Positions 21,444 through 32,146 of a stretch of DNA of 64,000 bases are shown here, one piece after another (position 1 is the first letter of the stretch; each line of letters begins with the position of its first letter). The notes under the pieces are model-generated. The model worked only from the letters and a program-made list of their open reading frames with translations. It did not search any database and was not told the origin of the DNA. Origin of the DNA: Neopestalotiopsis rosae (taxonomy: Eukaryota > Ascomycota > Sordariomycetes > Amphisphaeriales > Sporocadaceae). The stretch spans positions 6,262,001-6,326,000 of the forward strand of contig JALGAS010000001.1 in the NCBI GenBank assembly GCA_023078685.1, given 5' to 3'. The position numbers and the translations under genes were made by a program.

Positions 21444-24176
21444 ATGGCGTTCACTTATGCTCCGTTGGAGGGCAACAATGCCTTCAGGCTTCTCCGACTG
21501 CTCGGCGGCGAAGGTGATGTCGTGGAGTGTGAGCTGTTCCACGCGAACTCAGACTACAGCAAGCTGCGATATGAAGCGATATCTTACTGCTGGGGGTCCA
21601 AACAACGCCAAAACGCCATTCTCATTGACGGCAAGACTTTGATGGCCAGAGGAAGTCTCGTTGAGCTTTTGAAGCACCTGCGACATCCCAATCCTCAGAA
21701 ACATCGCACCATATGGATCGATGCCATATGTATTGATCAGAGAAACACAAGTGAGAGAGGCCATCAAGTACAACAGATGCGTAGGATATATGCATCAGCG
21801 CGCCGCGTTATATTCTGGCTTGGAGAACTGACGCCGGATGTGAGGTTGCTTATGATCGCTCTTGATGCATTCAACCGTGCAGCTAAGGCTGTTGGGTGGA
21901 ATCTATTGAAAGATGAAGTCATAGAGCAGAGCGTCTGGTATGAGGCAGTCATAGCAATGCACAAGCACAGCTTCGTCTTGAATGCGCACGGAAGGATGCG
22001 CGAAGGTTTACGCCACCTTTTGAAGAGGCCTTGGTTCAGTCGCGCCTGGATCATCCAGGAGGTTGCAAACGCCAGGCGAGGGATAATTCAATGCGGACAG
22101 ATGGTAATCGCTTGCCGGCCTTTTACTCTTGCGCCTAAGCTCCTGGGAATGGAGGCTAATACTCATTGCCGCAATGTATTGGATGCCATGCCCACCCGTC
22201 TAAGGAACACCTCCTGGTGGTCAGACGATCGAGATCTTTTTGGCATCATTCAAAAGTTCCGGTACTCGGAGTCAACACTGGACCGTGATAGGATTTATGC
22301 CTTGCGAGGTCTTTGTACTTTCCGCGACGATAAAACCTTCCTGAATGTGGATTATGAGCAGCCCGTACAGCATGTGATCAACGATGCTATCTCCCACATG
22401 TGTCAGTGCGACCGCCGCTCCTTGCCCGACTCATTATACCCGAGTATGGGCGCTTTCCTGAGCGACTTGGAGTCCATGCATATTCGCGTTCTAATAGCGC
22501 TGCTCAAATATGAAAACATTCACGGTGTCCGAAATATGTTGCAGCGCTATTCTGCTTCTATCAAAATTTCACCATTGATGTTGAATCATGCCGTCTCAGG
22601 CATCCGCCATGGACAAGCTCTAACCGAGCTTCTACTGGACTTCTGCAAGGGACAAATTGAGATCTCGGAATCGACCATCATAGCGGCATGTGAGAACAAG
22701 TCGCATGGCTCTGCTGTGGCAGACTTGCTACTATTGTATGCGCAGAATATCTGCCCATCGCCGAGTATATTCATTGCAGCTGCTCGGAATCCCGTGTATG
22801 CAGGTCCCATTATGAGCTCGCTGATCAAAAAGCTCCAATCGTGTAAAGAGATTGCGACGCCAGAGTTGATATACACCATTGCGGTTAATCGAAGAGCTCG
22901 CAGCGAGCTCATTGATGTCATGTTCCGACAGCTAGCATTTGATGTTGAGATAACCGAGGATCTCGCAGTGGCGGCCGCCGGGAATTTGGACGACTTGATG
23001 AGTCTCGACGCCTTTTTCCAAAGCGGACAATTGATCGTCACAGAAAGGCTGCTTCTTGCTACGACGGTAAATGTGACGATGGGATCAAAAGTCATGCAAT
23101 ACCTTTTACGAAGGAGTACTCTAAATGATTTTGAAATTACCGATAGGCTCATCGCGATGATGATTGACACTATCGATGACGGCTTGGACACGGCAAGCAG
23201 CTACTTGGCATTGGGAATGCTACTCGATCATCGAAAAGAGGGAACCATTATATCCGATCGAATCCTAATATCTATACTGGCGAATCCAGAGGTCGTGAGG
23301 ATTCTGAACTTGTTTCAAGCCCATGAGGGACTGTTGCGTATGTCGCAAAAGGACACTGGAGTTCCAGACCCATCTGATGATGATGCAGCGCCTAGCCACT
23401 GGACATTGCTAAATATCGACCCGGCTGGGCATAAAGCCCTCTGGTGGGCAATCCAGAACAACCAGGAAGCTCTTCTGGGGGTGCTTATAAGGAAAGGTGC
23501 TAATATCTCAGTCCATGGTCCGTACAAAGCACTTCATTCCTGGGCAAGTCTTCCGGGAAAACCCCGAGACACGCATCCTTTGTATGTGGCTTGCACAACC
23601 AGCAATTTGTCTATCATCAAACTACTACTCGACAGTGGCGCAGACATCAATCAAAGCCCGTCTCCCCTGATCGCGGCGATGGGGAGAGATCAGGTATTCC
23701 AATTCCTACTTGACCATGGTGCTCAAGTCAATGGAGAGCTCTTGATAGGTGCTGTATGGTTTCGAAATGTCCGATTTGCCGAGCTTGCAGTTCACAAAAG
23801 CGAACAACATGAAATCGATTATGCTATAGTTCGCGCAGTGGGGAATTTCCTGGTAGAGATTGCCCGACTGCTTTTGAAAGCTGGTGCCCGAGTCGACGCC
23901 CGAATAGAGGATTGCTATCCAGATATCTTCAGCTCTCGTAGACGCAGAACACTTCTGCACATTGCCGTAGATCATGACCGTCCAAATATGGATCTGGTTG
24001 AATTATTGCTTCAGAGTGGCGCGAGAGTCAATGAGGAAACTTTTTGGCTGGAGACGCCCTTGAGTCTTGCGGCATCGCGAGGAAATTGGAAGCTCTATGA
24101 GCGTTTGCTCGAAGCTGGTGCCGACGAGAGGACCGTGCCCGAGAACAAGAGATTGATTGCGGAACGAGAAATATGA
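21444..24176 (+). CDS. HET-domain protein with ~30-residue repeats and ankyrins
   Basis: An intron-free frame of 910 residues starts at the typical MAFTYAPLEGNN. The HET domain shows LRYEAISYCWG (about 41-51), RTIWIDAICIDQ (88-99) and RPWFSRAWIIQEVANAR. HET proteins trigger vegetative incompatibility and cell death when the domain is activated. From about residue 372 to 628 there are about eight degenerate units of roughly 30 residues built like (I)xITExLxxAAxxNxxxGxxVMxLLL. Ankyrin-like units follow (ALWWAIQNNQEALLGVLIRKGANI, PLYVACTTSNLSIIKLLLDSGADI, LLHIAVDHDRPNMDLVELLL and others). Repeats in this class of protein usually sense a partner. The ligand is unknown. Confidence 0.88.
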   Translation: MAFTYAPLEGNNAFRLLRLLGGEGDVVECELFHANSDYSKLRYEAISYCWGSKQRQNAILIDGKTLMARGSLVELLKHLRHPNPQKHRTIWIDAICIDQRNTSERGHQVQQMRRIYASARRVIFWLGELTPDVRLLMIALDAFNRAAKAVGWNLLKDEVIEQSVWYEAVIAMHKHSFVLNAHGRMREGLRHLLKRPWFSRAWIIQEVANARRGIIQCGQMVIACRPFTLAPKLLGMEANTHCRNVLDAMPTRLRNTSWWSDDRDLFGIIQKFRYSESTLDRDRIYALRGLCTFRDDKTFLNVDYEQPVQHVINDAISHMCQCDRRSLPDSLYPSMGAFLSDLESMHIRVLIALLKYENIHGVRNMLQRYSASIKISPLMLNHAVSGIRHGQALTELLLDFCKGQIEISESTIIAACENKSHGSAVADLLLLYAQNICPSPSIFIAAARNPVYAGPIMSSLIKKLQSCKEIATPELIYTIAVNRRARSELIDVMFRQLAFDVEITEDLAVAAAGNLDDLMSLDAFFQSGQLIVTERLLLATTVNVTMGSKVMQYLLRRSTLNDFEITDRLIAMMIDTIDDGLDTASSYLALGMLLDHRKEGTIISDRILISILANPEVVRILNLFQAHEGLLRMSQKDTGVPDPSDDDAAPSHWTLLNIDPAGHKALWWAIQNNQEALLGVLIRKGANISVHGPYKALHSWASLPGKPRDTHPLYVACTTSNLSIIKLLLDSGADINQSPSPLIAAMGRDQVFQFLLDHGAQVNGELLIGAVWFRNVRFAELAVHKSEQHEIDYAIVRAVGNFLVEIARLLLKAGARVDARIEDCYPDIFSSRRRRTLLHIAVDHDRPNMDLVELLLQSGARVNEETFWLETPLSLAASRGNWKLYERLLEAGADERTVPENKRLIAEREI
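22557..23329 (+). repeat. array of ~8 ITE-type protein repeats
   Basis: Units begin at KISPLMLNHAV, EISESTIIAAC, CPSPSIFIAAA, IATPELIYTIA, EITEDLAVAAA, VTERLLLATTV, EITDRLIAMMI and IISDRILISIL. Each is followed by a Gly-x-x-(V/I)-(M/L) phrase and a short LL helix in most copies. I recall similar ITE..VxxAAxN units from the C-terminal regions of some large fungal ankyrin/NLR proteins, but know of no function for them. Confidence 0.6.
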
Positions 24177-25128
24177 TCTTCGGGAGTCCTACACAGCTTA
24201 CATGAGACATCGATACTAGGAGCCTCCTAGTTTCAAATTATCACAAGATCATAGGCACATCAAGGCGATGGAGTAGTTACTGCTATCTCATACTGCATCT
24301 ACTATGCAAAAGTGCACAGTTTGCCAGTCACTTCATCCTCATACCGATGAATTCTTGTAAAAGGGATACCTGCAATTGATGCATCATTTTCCTGGAGCGT
24401 ATCCTAATTCAAGCACGCGATTCAGCAGAATTCGACCGGTAAACCCCTCCGTCTATGGCTTTAATTTGATTGTGTTCCTTTTTTTTTCTTTACTTTTTTT
24501 TTTTTTCGCTATAATCCTTTTCTCAATACTTTTCACTTACTTTGCTCACAGAAATTTATATAACGACTTCACAAGTCCCTTCTATTCTTAGGTAAAGGGA
24601 GTATCAAGTCAATAGCAAGGACCAGTGAAGTGCTAGGAGGCTTATGTGCCTAACCTGAGGTAGGTGAGTAATGGGCCCCACTGGCCGGGATGAATCACAG
24701 CCGGGGCCGCGGGGCTATAGCGGTCACCCCCCCGGGTGCCTCAGGATCCGCGAAAAGACAAGAACGTTATCCGGCGTTTTATGGGCGCTAACCAACACAA
24801 ATAATCTTCTCGTTTGATCAGGCGATGAACGTTATTGTCTAGAGCGGACCAAAGAACTGTTGGATTGTGGCTGGCTGGTCAGCTCCTGCCACTAATTCCA
24901 TGGTCCGCTTAGTGTCATGATCTCAGAAGTTAGAACTGCCTGAGGCCAGTCGTTCTCATAGTCATCGCCGTGGATGGCTCCTCCCACTTTAAGTCGCCTG
25001 TATCCGCCATCATATAATCAGAGAAACACAACGCATCAAATACCTTTCTGGCTCATATCTCTTTATATTCAAAATTGACCATATTTGTCCAAACACTCAG
25101 TTAGAGCCGCCGCCAATATTCCTATGTC
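24177..25128. other. intergenic, poly-T tract and GC-rich patch
   Basis: A poly-pyrimidine/T tract spans about 24479-24530. A GC-rich patch with a run of nine C lies at about 24700-24745. Several copies of cc-taggt-like short words occur, but there is no clear element. No gene is seen. The last 100 bases are the upstream region of the DUF3632 gene. Confidence 0.4.
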
Positions 25129-26107
25129 ATGTCAAGGAATCCTCCCACAAGCGATCAGAGCTGGACAAACCTACAGCGCTGGATTAGTGAGTTCTCAGCC
25201 ACAGATGAGTTCAAGCTTCTGCACGAGCTCGTCACCAAAGATGAAGCAACAACTGGCGACGCAGTGCAGACCGTTCTCGACCTAGCCAGCGCAGCCACCG
25301 CTGCTCGTGGCATTGGACGAGACGCAGCTGGCCTGGTCGATTACCACGTTTCCGTGTCGGTTTTAGAGCTTGCACAACGACTCGATCCTACCAAGCATTC
25401 AAAGCTGGTTGAGTTTATGTCGGCGCTCCAGAAACATGATCAGACCAATCCTTCGACGGGTAAGCCGTTGGAGATGGATGGGTCAAGACTTTTCCAGGAT
25501 TTGCCCTCCTTTGGATACACGGAACTTGAGACGTGGTGTGAATTTGGTGGCGCACATAAAGGTTGGTGATTTGGCAACGCACAAAGACGAGATACCCTCG
25601 AGTCTCTAACCCTCAGTATTAGATCCTTGCGACTTGGACATGGTATCAGAGCAAAAGCGACGATTTACAAATTTGAATGGTTTTGTCGCGCAGCTCACTC
25701 AGGTAGCCGACGTGGAAAACACGCCCAAAGGACAATTCCATCCCTTGGACAAATCCCTTCATGCCATCTGGACCATGCAAAAGGCACTTGAAAACAAGTC
25801 AAGCCGTCCCGCAGAGCTTGTCAATACTGCCGCCATGAGCGCAGCGTGCATGTGGTTTGTGTACGCCTCGGACAGACTCATGGACAATGTGCGCAACTTT
25901 CGCACATTTCCAGAATACGCTGGTGCTGGCGCAAGCACCTCGGGAGATGAGTATGCGTCGCAAGGTTACAAGGGATTCGCGCTGGGCAGGTGGCAGCTTT
26001 GGCGGCGGGGTCTTGAAGAGGCCCGAGAGGCTTGCGGCGACGAGCAGACAATGAGGTTAATTGAAAATGCTCTCGCCCAAATGGAAAGGGCTGAGATGCA
26101 AGATTAG
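25129..26107 (+). CDS. DUF3632 family protein
   Basis: Two exons (25129-25561 and 25623-26107) give 305 residues. It is an all-helical soluble protein. The C-terminal half carries the family pattern: NTAAMSAACMWFVYASDRLMDN, then KGFALGRWQLWRRGLEEAREACGDEQT. DUF3632 proteins are common, expanded and uncharacterised in filamentous ascomycetes. No catalytic residues are apparent. It sits between two HET-domain genes but reads in its own unit. Confidence 0.7.
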
Positions 26108-26452
26108 GATGAATGGGCGGTAATTCTTTGCGCTACTCCCATTAGCAAGCTATATTTAGTTGCTCATGTGGCTGTGAAGTGAGGACAGACCTACGTCACA
26201 GCACATCTTTAGAGCCGCTAACGATCCTACAGGTAAGTACAATAGGCTATGTATCTGTGTAAGCCTAACCAAATCCCGACTTGTCATATCTACCTACTGA
26301 AACACCGTCAGCGACTATTCTTTGAGCCCAAAGTATTTCCAGAAAGATTCCCTCTCGTCGCATGTCTGGGAAATAGTTTTCTTTTTCGCGACTCTTGTAC
26401 TTATCGGCGCAGACAGTCCTATTGACTGATTGACGATACGAGTCGCTGCAAC
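26108..26452. other. short intergenic before the second HET gene
   Basis: I see nothing beyond ordinary upstream sequence. Minus-strand open frames here overlap the start of the HET gene and look like chance. Confidence 0.4.
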
Positions 26453-29086
26453 ATGCCTTCCGAAATGGAGGCAACGCATACACAGGAACGCCATGATTTC
26501 GTCGCTGTCCACGAAATCTGCCCAGATAGACCTTATGTAGAGTTGACAATCCCCGATAATGTCTCATCCGTGACTTGGGTAGAATTCCACGCCACAACTC
26601 ATGATCAAGGCAAGATCCTTCTGCATTCGCATGTAACTGCGCCTTATACTGACCTTCGACCTTCAGGATTCATGGACAACAAGCAGCCAAATCAAGGAGT
26701 CCCCAATAACACCTTCATCGAAAGTGCTGTCCGGAGGCCTTTTGGTCGCAATCATTTGCGGCCATTCGCGGAGCTCTTCAACCGTGGTGCGGATCCCAAC
26801 TTTTGTCCTCATATGAAGAGATGGGAATTGGAAACATGTCCTCCACAGCGAAAATTATGGATGGAGGAGCTCAAGCCAGGAGATATACTACAACTTACAC
26901 CAAAGGCCTTCTTTCAGGGTTGGGTCAACGTTGTGAAGTGCGCGCGAATAACCATCGGTTATGTGCCCAAACCAGATACCCGGACTGATGATGTGGCTGG
27001 CAAAGCACAATCACCAAAGACGTATGTCAATAATCTGGGTCTATTGCCTCTCAGCGAAAGTCTCAAAGAGTTTCGGCTACTTGATGTCCAACCTGGAAAA
27101 CCACGAGAACAGCTCCGGTGCGATCTCAAGACCGTGTCACTCACTGATGCACCTCAGTTCGAGGCGTTATCCTATTGCTGGCAAGGCACGGGTGGACAAT
27201 CGGAAATCCACATCAGAAACATCATCACTGGCTCTGAAGAAACTTATAATTCGATAAAGGTCTCCTCAAACGTCACTGACGCTCTGCAAAAGTTGCGCGA
27301 TGCGAACGAAACCAGATCCATTTGGATTGACCAGCTGTGCATCAATCAGGTTGACGACAAAGAGAAAGCTTCCCAAGTCAGCATGATGGCTGAGATATAC
27401 CCCAAAGCCTTCCAAGTCCATGTATGGCTGGGAAAAGGCAATATGCGGACCAACCACGCCATGAGTCTTATTCGGGATATATACAACCAGCAGAATAAAT
27501 TATGTCCCGGTGGTGGAGCATGCAATTGCGGAAGTACGCCGAAGCATGTGCTATCCCGCAGCGATCTCAAGGACAGCCTGGCCCGCAAGAACATCAGGAA
27601 AAAGAATGCCCTGGCAGTCCTTAAACATATCTATTCGCTACACCTCGATGAATGGAACAAGGAAAACCGCTCTGGCGAGAAACAGCAGCGTCCTGCGATG
27701 TTGGACGTTATGGCAACTCTGTTCTCGCGCCCCTGGTTCCAGCGTGTGTGGGTATTACAGGAGGCTCAACGTGCTCAACGTACTTGGGTGCATTGCGGCA
27801 AGTCGAGCGCTCCATGGAGGGAGTTGCTGGCCGCCAGCAAATGGGTAGAGTCGGAGACCGCTTTTAGCCCCGGAAAAGTCACTATGCCGTCAATCTGGTT
27901 CAATTCTGCCATTGGAAACCAAGGGAGCACATCCGAGGGCAGCTCTGCTTCCCAAACGAGCCGGCTGCCCTTTTTGGATGTCTTTCTTCATGGACTCCAC
28001 ATGAAAGCAACCGATCCTCGTGACAAGATCTTTGCTTTGCTTCCGTTTGGAAAAGACACCAACAATCCAGAGGGCCTTTCACCACTTATAAGGCCATCCT
28101 ACGAAAAGTCTGTAGGTAAAGTCTTTGCAGACTTCACAAGGTGGTGGATCGCAACGTATAAATCTCTGTCAATCCTGTCAGCCATCACTCGCAGTCAACG
28201 CGGCAGAACCTGGCAGCGTCTTCATGATGACCTGGGCCCACGACTCCCAGACCACCCTACGTTGATGACGTCCTTACCAACGTGGGCATTGGGTATTGAT
28301 GGGCAAAGGAACTGGGACGACCGCTGGGCTCTGGACCCCCATTACAGTAATGATTTTGACTTTCGAGCATCTGGCGATTCTATTCCTGAGCAAGATTTGT
28401 TAGGAGACAACTCGCTTTCTAAGTCGGAGATCCTTGTTGTTCATGGCTTCAAGGTCACAGATATTCGAACAATATCATACTTTGAGTTCGATCCTTCCAT
28501 GAATGCGCCGCTTGATCCTTCCCTTAAGGAGATGTTGTCGGTCTACTTGGGTGTTCTGGATCCAGCGGGCTACTATAGGTTGACAACGAAGGGTCATAAT
28601 ATACGCAAAGTTGAATTCCCGCCGCAACCTGATGAGGAGGAGTCATGGGCACGCTGGCGCATACAATACATGGACCACTGCAACGCGCATTGGAATTCCC
28701 ATTATCACAGCCCTCCTCCGAGGCCTCTATCGGCCTACAAACTTGCATCCCTGTCGTCAAAGACTGGTGACTATGAGGTGTGCCAGACAAGGATGATACC
28801 CAGATGCATCGACCCATTCTTCTTCATCGCATCGAACAAGATGGTCGGGCTCTGTCCCAGGCCGGCCAAGCAAGGCAATATTGTCGCTGTGCTACACGGG
28901 GCCAAGGTGCCATATTTGCTGCGACCAGTGAGCGATGGTGGCCAGGTAGCAGCAACGGAATCCGAGCCTTCCACGCAAAAGTATGAGTTCATTGGTGAGT
29001 GCTACGTCACAAACATCATGCGCGGGGAGTATTTTGAGCAGCAAGTCTATAGCGGAAGACGACCAGATGTATTCACTCTTGTTTGA
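26453..29086 (+). CDS. HET-domain protein with N-terminal beta-rich domain
   Basis: A single open frame of 877 residues starts at an ATG. Residues 1-200 form a separate, probably beta-sandwich region (ELTIPDNVSSVTWVEFHATT, then ELKPGDILQLTPKAFFQGWVNVV). The HET domain follows: FEALSYCWQG (about 236), RSIWIDQLCINQ (about 287) and RPWFQRVWVLQEAQRAQRTW. The KATDPRDKIFALL phrase after it is the usual downstream landmark of HET proteins. The C-terminal third resembles the regulatory tails of such proteins. Probable role: incompatibility or immune-like cell-death signalling. It is a different architecture from the HET-ankyrin gene at 21444, so not a simple tandem duplicate. Confidence 0.88.
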   Translation: MPSEMEATHTQERHDFVAVHEICPDRPYVELTIPDNVSSVTWVEFHATTHDQGKILLHSHVTAPYTDLRPSGFMDNKQPNQGVPNNTFIESAVRRPFGRNHLRPFAELFNRGADPNFCPHMKRWELETCPPQRKLWMEELKPGDILQLTPKAFFQGWVNVVKCARITIGYVPKPDTRTDDVAGKAQSPKTYVNNLGLLPLSESLKEFRLLDVQPGKPREQLRCDLKTVSLTDAPQFEALSYCWQGTGGQSEIHIRNIITGSEETYNSIKVSSNVTDALQKLRDANETRSIWIDQLCINQVDDKEKASQVSMMAEIYPKAFQVHVWLGKGNMRTNHAMSLIRDIYNQQNKLCPGGGACNCGSTPKHVLSRSDLKDSLARKNIRKKNALAVLKHIYSLHLDEWNKENRSGEKQQRPAMLDVMATLFSRPWFQRVWVLQEAQRAQRTWVHCGKSSAPWRELLAASKWVESETAFSPGKVTMPSIWFNSAIGNQGSTSEGSSASQTSRLPFLDVFLHGLHMKATDPRDKIFALLPFGKDTNNPEGLSPLIRPSYEKSVGKVFADFTRWWIATYKSLSILSAITRSQRGRTWQRLHDDLGPRLPDHPTLMTSLPTWALGIDGQRNWDDRWALDPHYSNDFDFRASGDSIPEQDLLGDNSLSKSEILVVHGFKVTDIRTISYFEFDPSMNAPLDPSLKEMLSVYLGVLDPAGYYRLTTKGHNIRKVEFPPQPDEEESWARWRIQYMDHCNAHWNSHYHSPPPRPLSAYKLASLSSKTGDYEVCQTRMIPRCIDPFFFIASNKMVGLCPRPAKQGNIVAVLHGAKVPYLLRPVSDGGQVAATESEPSTQKYEFIGECYVTNIMRGEYFEQQVYSGRRPDVFTLV

Positions 29087-29773
29087 TACTGTGCAGGTAT
29101 GCGGCACTCGTTAAGGAATAGAAGGAAAGAGGGTCAATTGCAATGTGGGCTGCTCTTATTTGCCAGCCTAGTGCTGAGCCATAATTCTTCAGCGGCACAG
29201 TGAAGTAGAGTGCATATGTTCCAGCGTACTCTCGCGAGTTCTTGTTGGAGTGACTATCATCATCTGCTATCTCATGTCTGTTTCGAAGAACAATGGCATT
29301 TGTATGATAAGAACAAGCCATGACCAACACCATCAAACAGGGCTTTCTTTGGGTTCAATGCCGAATAATATTGAATGCAGCACGCTAAAATCAGAGCTCC
29401 GGCCGCTAGTGTCCACTGGCGCTGGTGGTCAGATCGATAGAAGCTTATGGGGGTCAAATCCAAAAGTGCCAAGCAGTGCTAAGGCTGAACCCATTCTAAT
29501 TACAGCGCGGGAAAGGCCCCCGTTGGGTGGTCTGAAGGGACTGTTGGTCGCCTCAAGCAAGGGACTCAGTGCTGGCTAACGTAATAACTTCATCCACTTT
29601 CGTATGTACCTGACTTCTTCATTTTATTTGTTCCTTCGCCCCCGACTCCTATCTGCAAAGCTTCGTTCCTACTTCAACAGAACTCGGATTTCTCCAGCTG
29701 AGAAAAAGTAGGTCGGGAAGAAGAGCTTGACTGCATCTTACTTGCAAGCATTGTCCAGGATTTTCTCGCTTCA
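29087..29773. other. intergenic
   Basis: No recognised gene. Frames of 66-109 codons on opposite strands overlap and show no motifs. Confidence 0.4.
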
Positions 29774-31397
29774 ATGGCCGTCGCGAATGGTGAACCAGGT
29801 CACGATGACCAGCCAGAAGGCAAAAGCGCGAGCGCGTCGGGAAGTAATACCAAACCAAAAGCTCTGCAACGAATGAGTAACAAGTGAGAGGAACTGGCGC
29901 TTCACCCTTGAGCTCGGGTATCTAACATTTTGCAGTGAGGCCTACCAAATGGCAATGTACCTGAAGCAGCTGTACAGAGGCACCTCTGTATCTTGCCGTT
30001 ACTCAGTACCGCACGATATCCAGTATGATGAGCTCAGAAAGATGGTACTACAAGCCATCGCCCGTACCATCTTGAGTCAACCGGTGATGCAGGTTGCAAT
30101 CAAGGGCGCGGACACAAAGAAGCCATCCTGGATCAAGTTGGACAGCCTTGACCTCGACCACCACGTTACCTGGCACCTTCTGGACTCCAACAAATTTGAG
30201 CAGTCGTTCCAAGAGACTGTTGCCTCGGAACTCGACGCCGAATATCCCGATCTTGATAAACGCCCAGGATGGAGGATTGCCATCATGCACGAGCAGCAAC
30301 CGCAATTTCTCGAGGTATTATTCACCTGGAACCATCCACTCGCTGATGGTATGAGCGGGAGAAATTTCCAAGAGCAATTACTCGAGCAGCTCAACAATCC
30401 AGACGTCAACAATAACGACTCATTGCTGCCTGGAAACGTACTGCAACTCCCAACATTCGATCCGAACCTCCCACCCCGAATCGAGGAGCTTGTCAAACTC
30501 CCAGTCACACTACGCCATGTTCTCAAGTCGGCCTTTAAAGAGTATGGACCGGCTGTACTTACAAAGGACCCTACTGAAGCCCATTGGTGTCCGATACAAA
30601 CGTCCTCTTACAAGTCCCATATTCGCGTCTTCTCCATTGAGAAGCAGGTGCTCTCGAATATTCTCGCTGCCTGTAGACAGCATAATGCGACGCTCACTGG
30701 CCTTATTCATGCATTGGGTGTGGTATTTCTCGCGTCGCGTCTAGACGCCACTCGAGCGCCCGGCTTCCACACCAAGACTGCGATAGACTTGCGGCGGTTC
30801 CTCCCGTCGAGCCCCAAAAAGTATCCGTGGTTGCAGCCTCAGAGGACCATGGGGAATTATGTATCGGTGATGGGCCATGGCTGGCCAGCAAGTACCGTTA
30901 CTGAGCTGCGTTCAAAGCTACCAGCGCAGCCAAACACCGAGGACTTGTCGGCCGATCTTCTCAAGGACATCTGGTCCATTTCAGCACAGGCTCATGAGCA
31001 GATACGCCAAAGGATAGACATGAACCTCAAGGACGATGTCGTCGGGGTAATGAAGTTTGTCGGAGACTGGCGGACGCAGGTCATGGATGCCGCCAGCCGG
31101 CCCCGAGAGTACTCCTTGTTTGTCTCCAACGTTGGAGTCATTGACGGGGGCTTGCATGCTGATACGACCGCCTCTGATGTACAGAGCGAAAAATGGTCAA
31201 TCAGTCGGGCTCAGTTCTCCCTGAGCGCGGAAGTCACGTCGGCGCCCCTTATGGCCTCGGTCATGTCTGTGACGGGAGGCCCATTGTGCATTGGCATCAC
31301 TTGGCAGGATGGTGTCTTGGATAATTCCATGGGCGAAGCATTCGCCGCAGAGCTGGAGAAGTGGCTTGCACAGATAGGGCGTGCGGTGACCGAATAA
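29774..31397 (+). CDS. alcohol acetyltransferase (AATase)-like enzyme
   Basis: Two exons (29774-29883, 29936-31397) give 523 residues. The first, short exon (MAVANGEPGHDDQ...) is needed to supply LQRMSNNEAYQMAMYL at the front of the fold. The active-site motif HxxxDG is present as WNHPLADGMSG (His about 171). The later LVAST-like structural region reads FVSNVGVIDGG. This places it in the chloramphenicol-acetyltransferase/condensation-like superfamily, closest to fungal AATase proteins that transfer acyl groups from acyl-CoA to alcohols. No signal peptide is present, so it is probably cytosolic or lipid-associated. Substrate unknown; it could make a volatile ester or modify a secondary metabolite. 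Confidence 0.78.
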
Positions 31398-32146
31398 GTA
31401 TAGGGAGTCCGAGAACTTTGTGGTGGTTGAATGGGAATTACAAGGATGGGAGGTGCCTGAGCAGGTATAAGCTGCATGTAGAATTTAGCGTTGGACGCTT
31501 GGTATGGGGTAGAGCTACAGGGGATGTCCGGAGCCCCTATAACGGCGGCGCTGTGCGATCACATGCAGTCACCGGGCTCAGTGTACAACACCTCGAGCAA
31601 GCATTCGCTTCCGGAGAAAATGCGTATTGTTGCTTGTCAGGTACATGATGTAAGACCATCGGCACTGAATCGTGGGGTATGTATGATCGAGCCGGTAATT
31701 GCGATCTTCAGTTGAGGTTGTGGTTATCTGATTGGAGGACTCAACCCAGTGAACTCGTGGAGACAGCGAATAGGTGTATAGTATCTCGACTAGCAGGGTC
31801 CCAGGACCGCTTGGCTGCTAATTTCGTATTCGATGCGAAAAACGTACACGACCACGCTCCGCCAGGGAACCCGAGCTCAACGGAATATTTACTAATGGTT
31901 ACTGGCGAGTTCATTGCCTATCCCGATTGCCCGAGAAATGTAGCCTTGCATCCGAATAATATCGTTGCTGGAATAACAGCGAACGAGTGATGTCAGAACT
32001 GGTCCAGTTGCGGGTGCACCCATTCCTGGGCTTTTGTACATAGTACGATACACTTATAAATATGCCTCGTGGAACGCTTGATTTTCCTCGATCGCCTCTG
32101 TGCGAGTGCGTAGGAAGAGACACCTTTTGTCTTAACTCGATACATT
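31398..32146. other. upstream region of the beta-xylosidase gene
   Basis: No recognised gene; open frames are short and overlapping. A TATA-like tataaatat lies at 32054-32062, about 85 bases before the xylosidase ATG. Confidence 0.45.
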
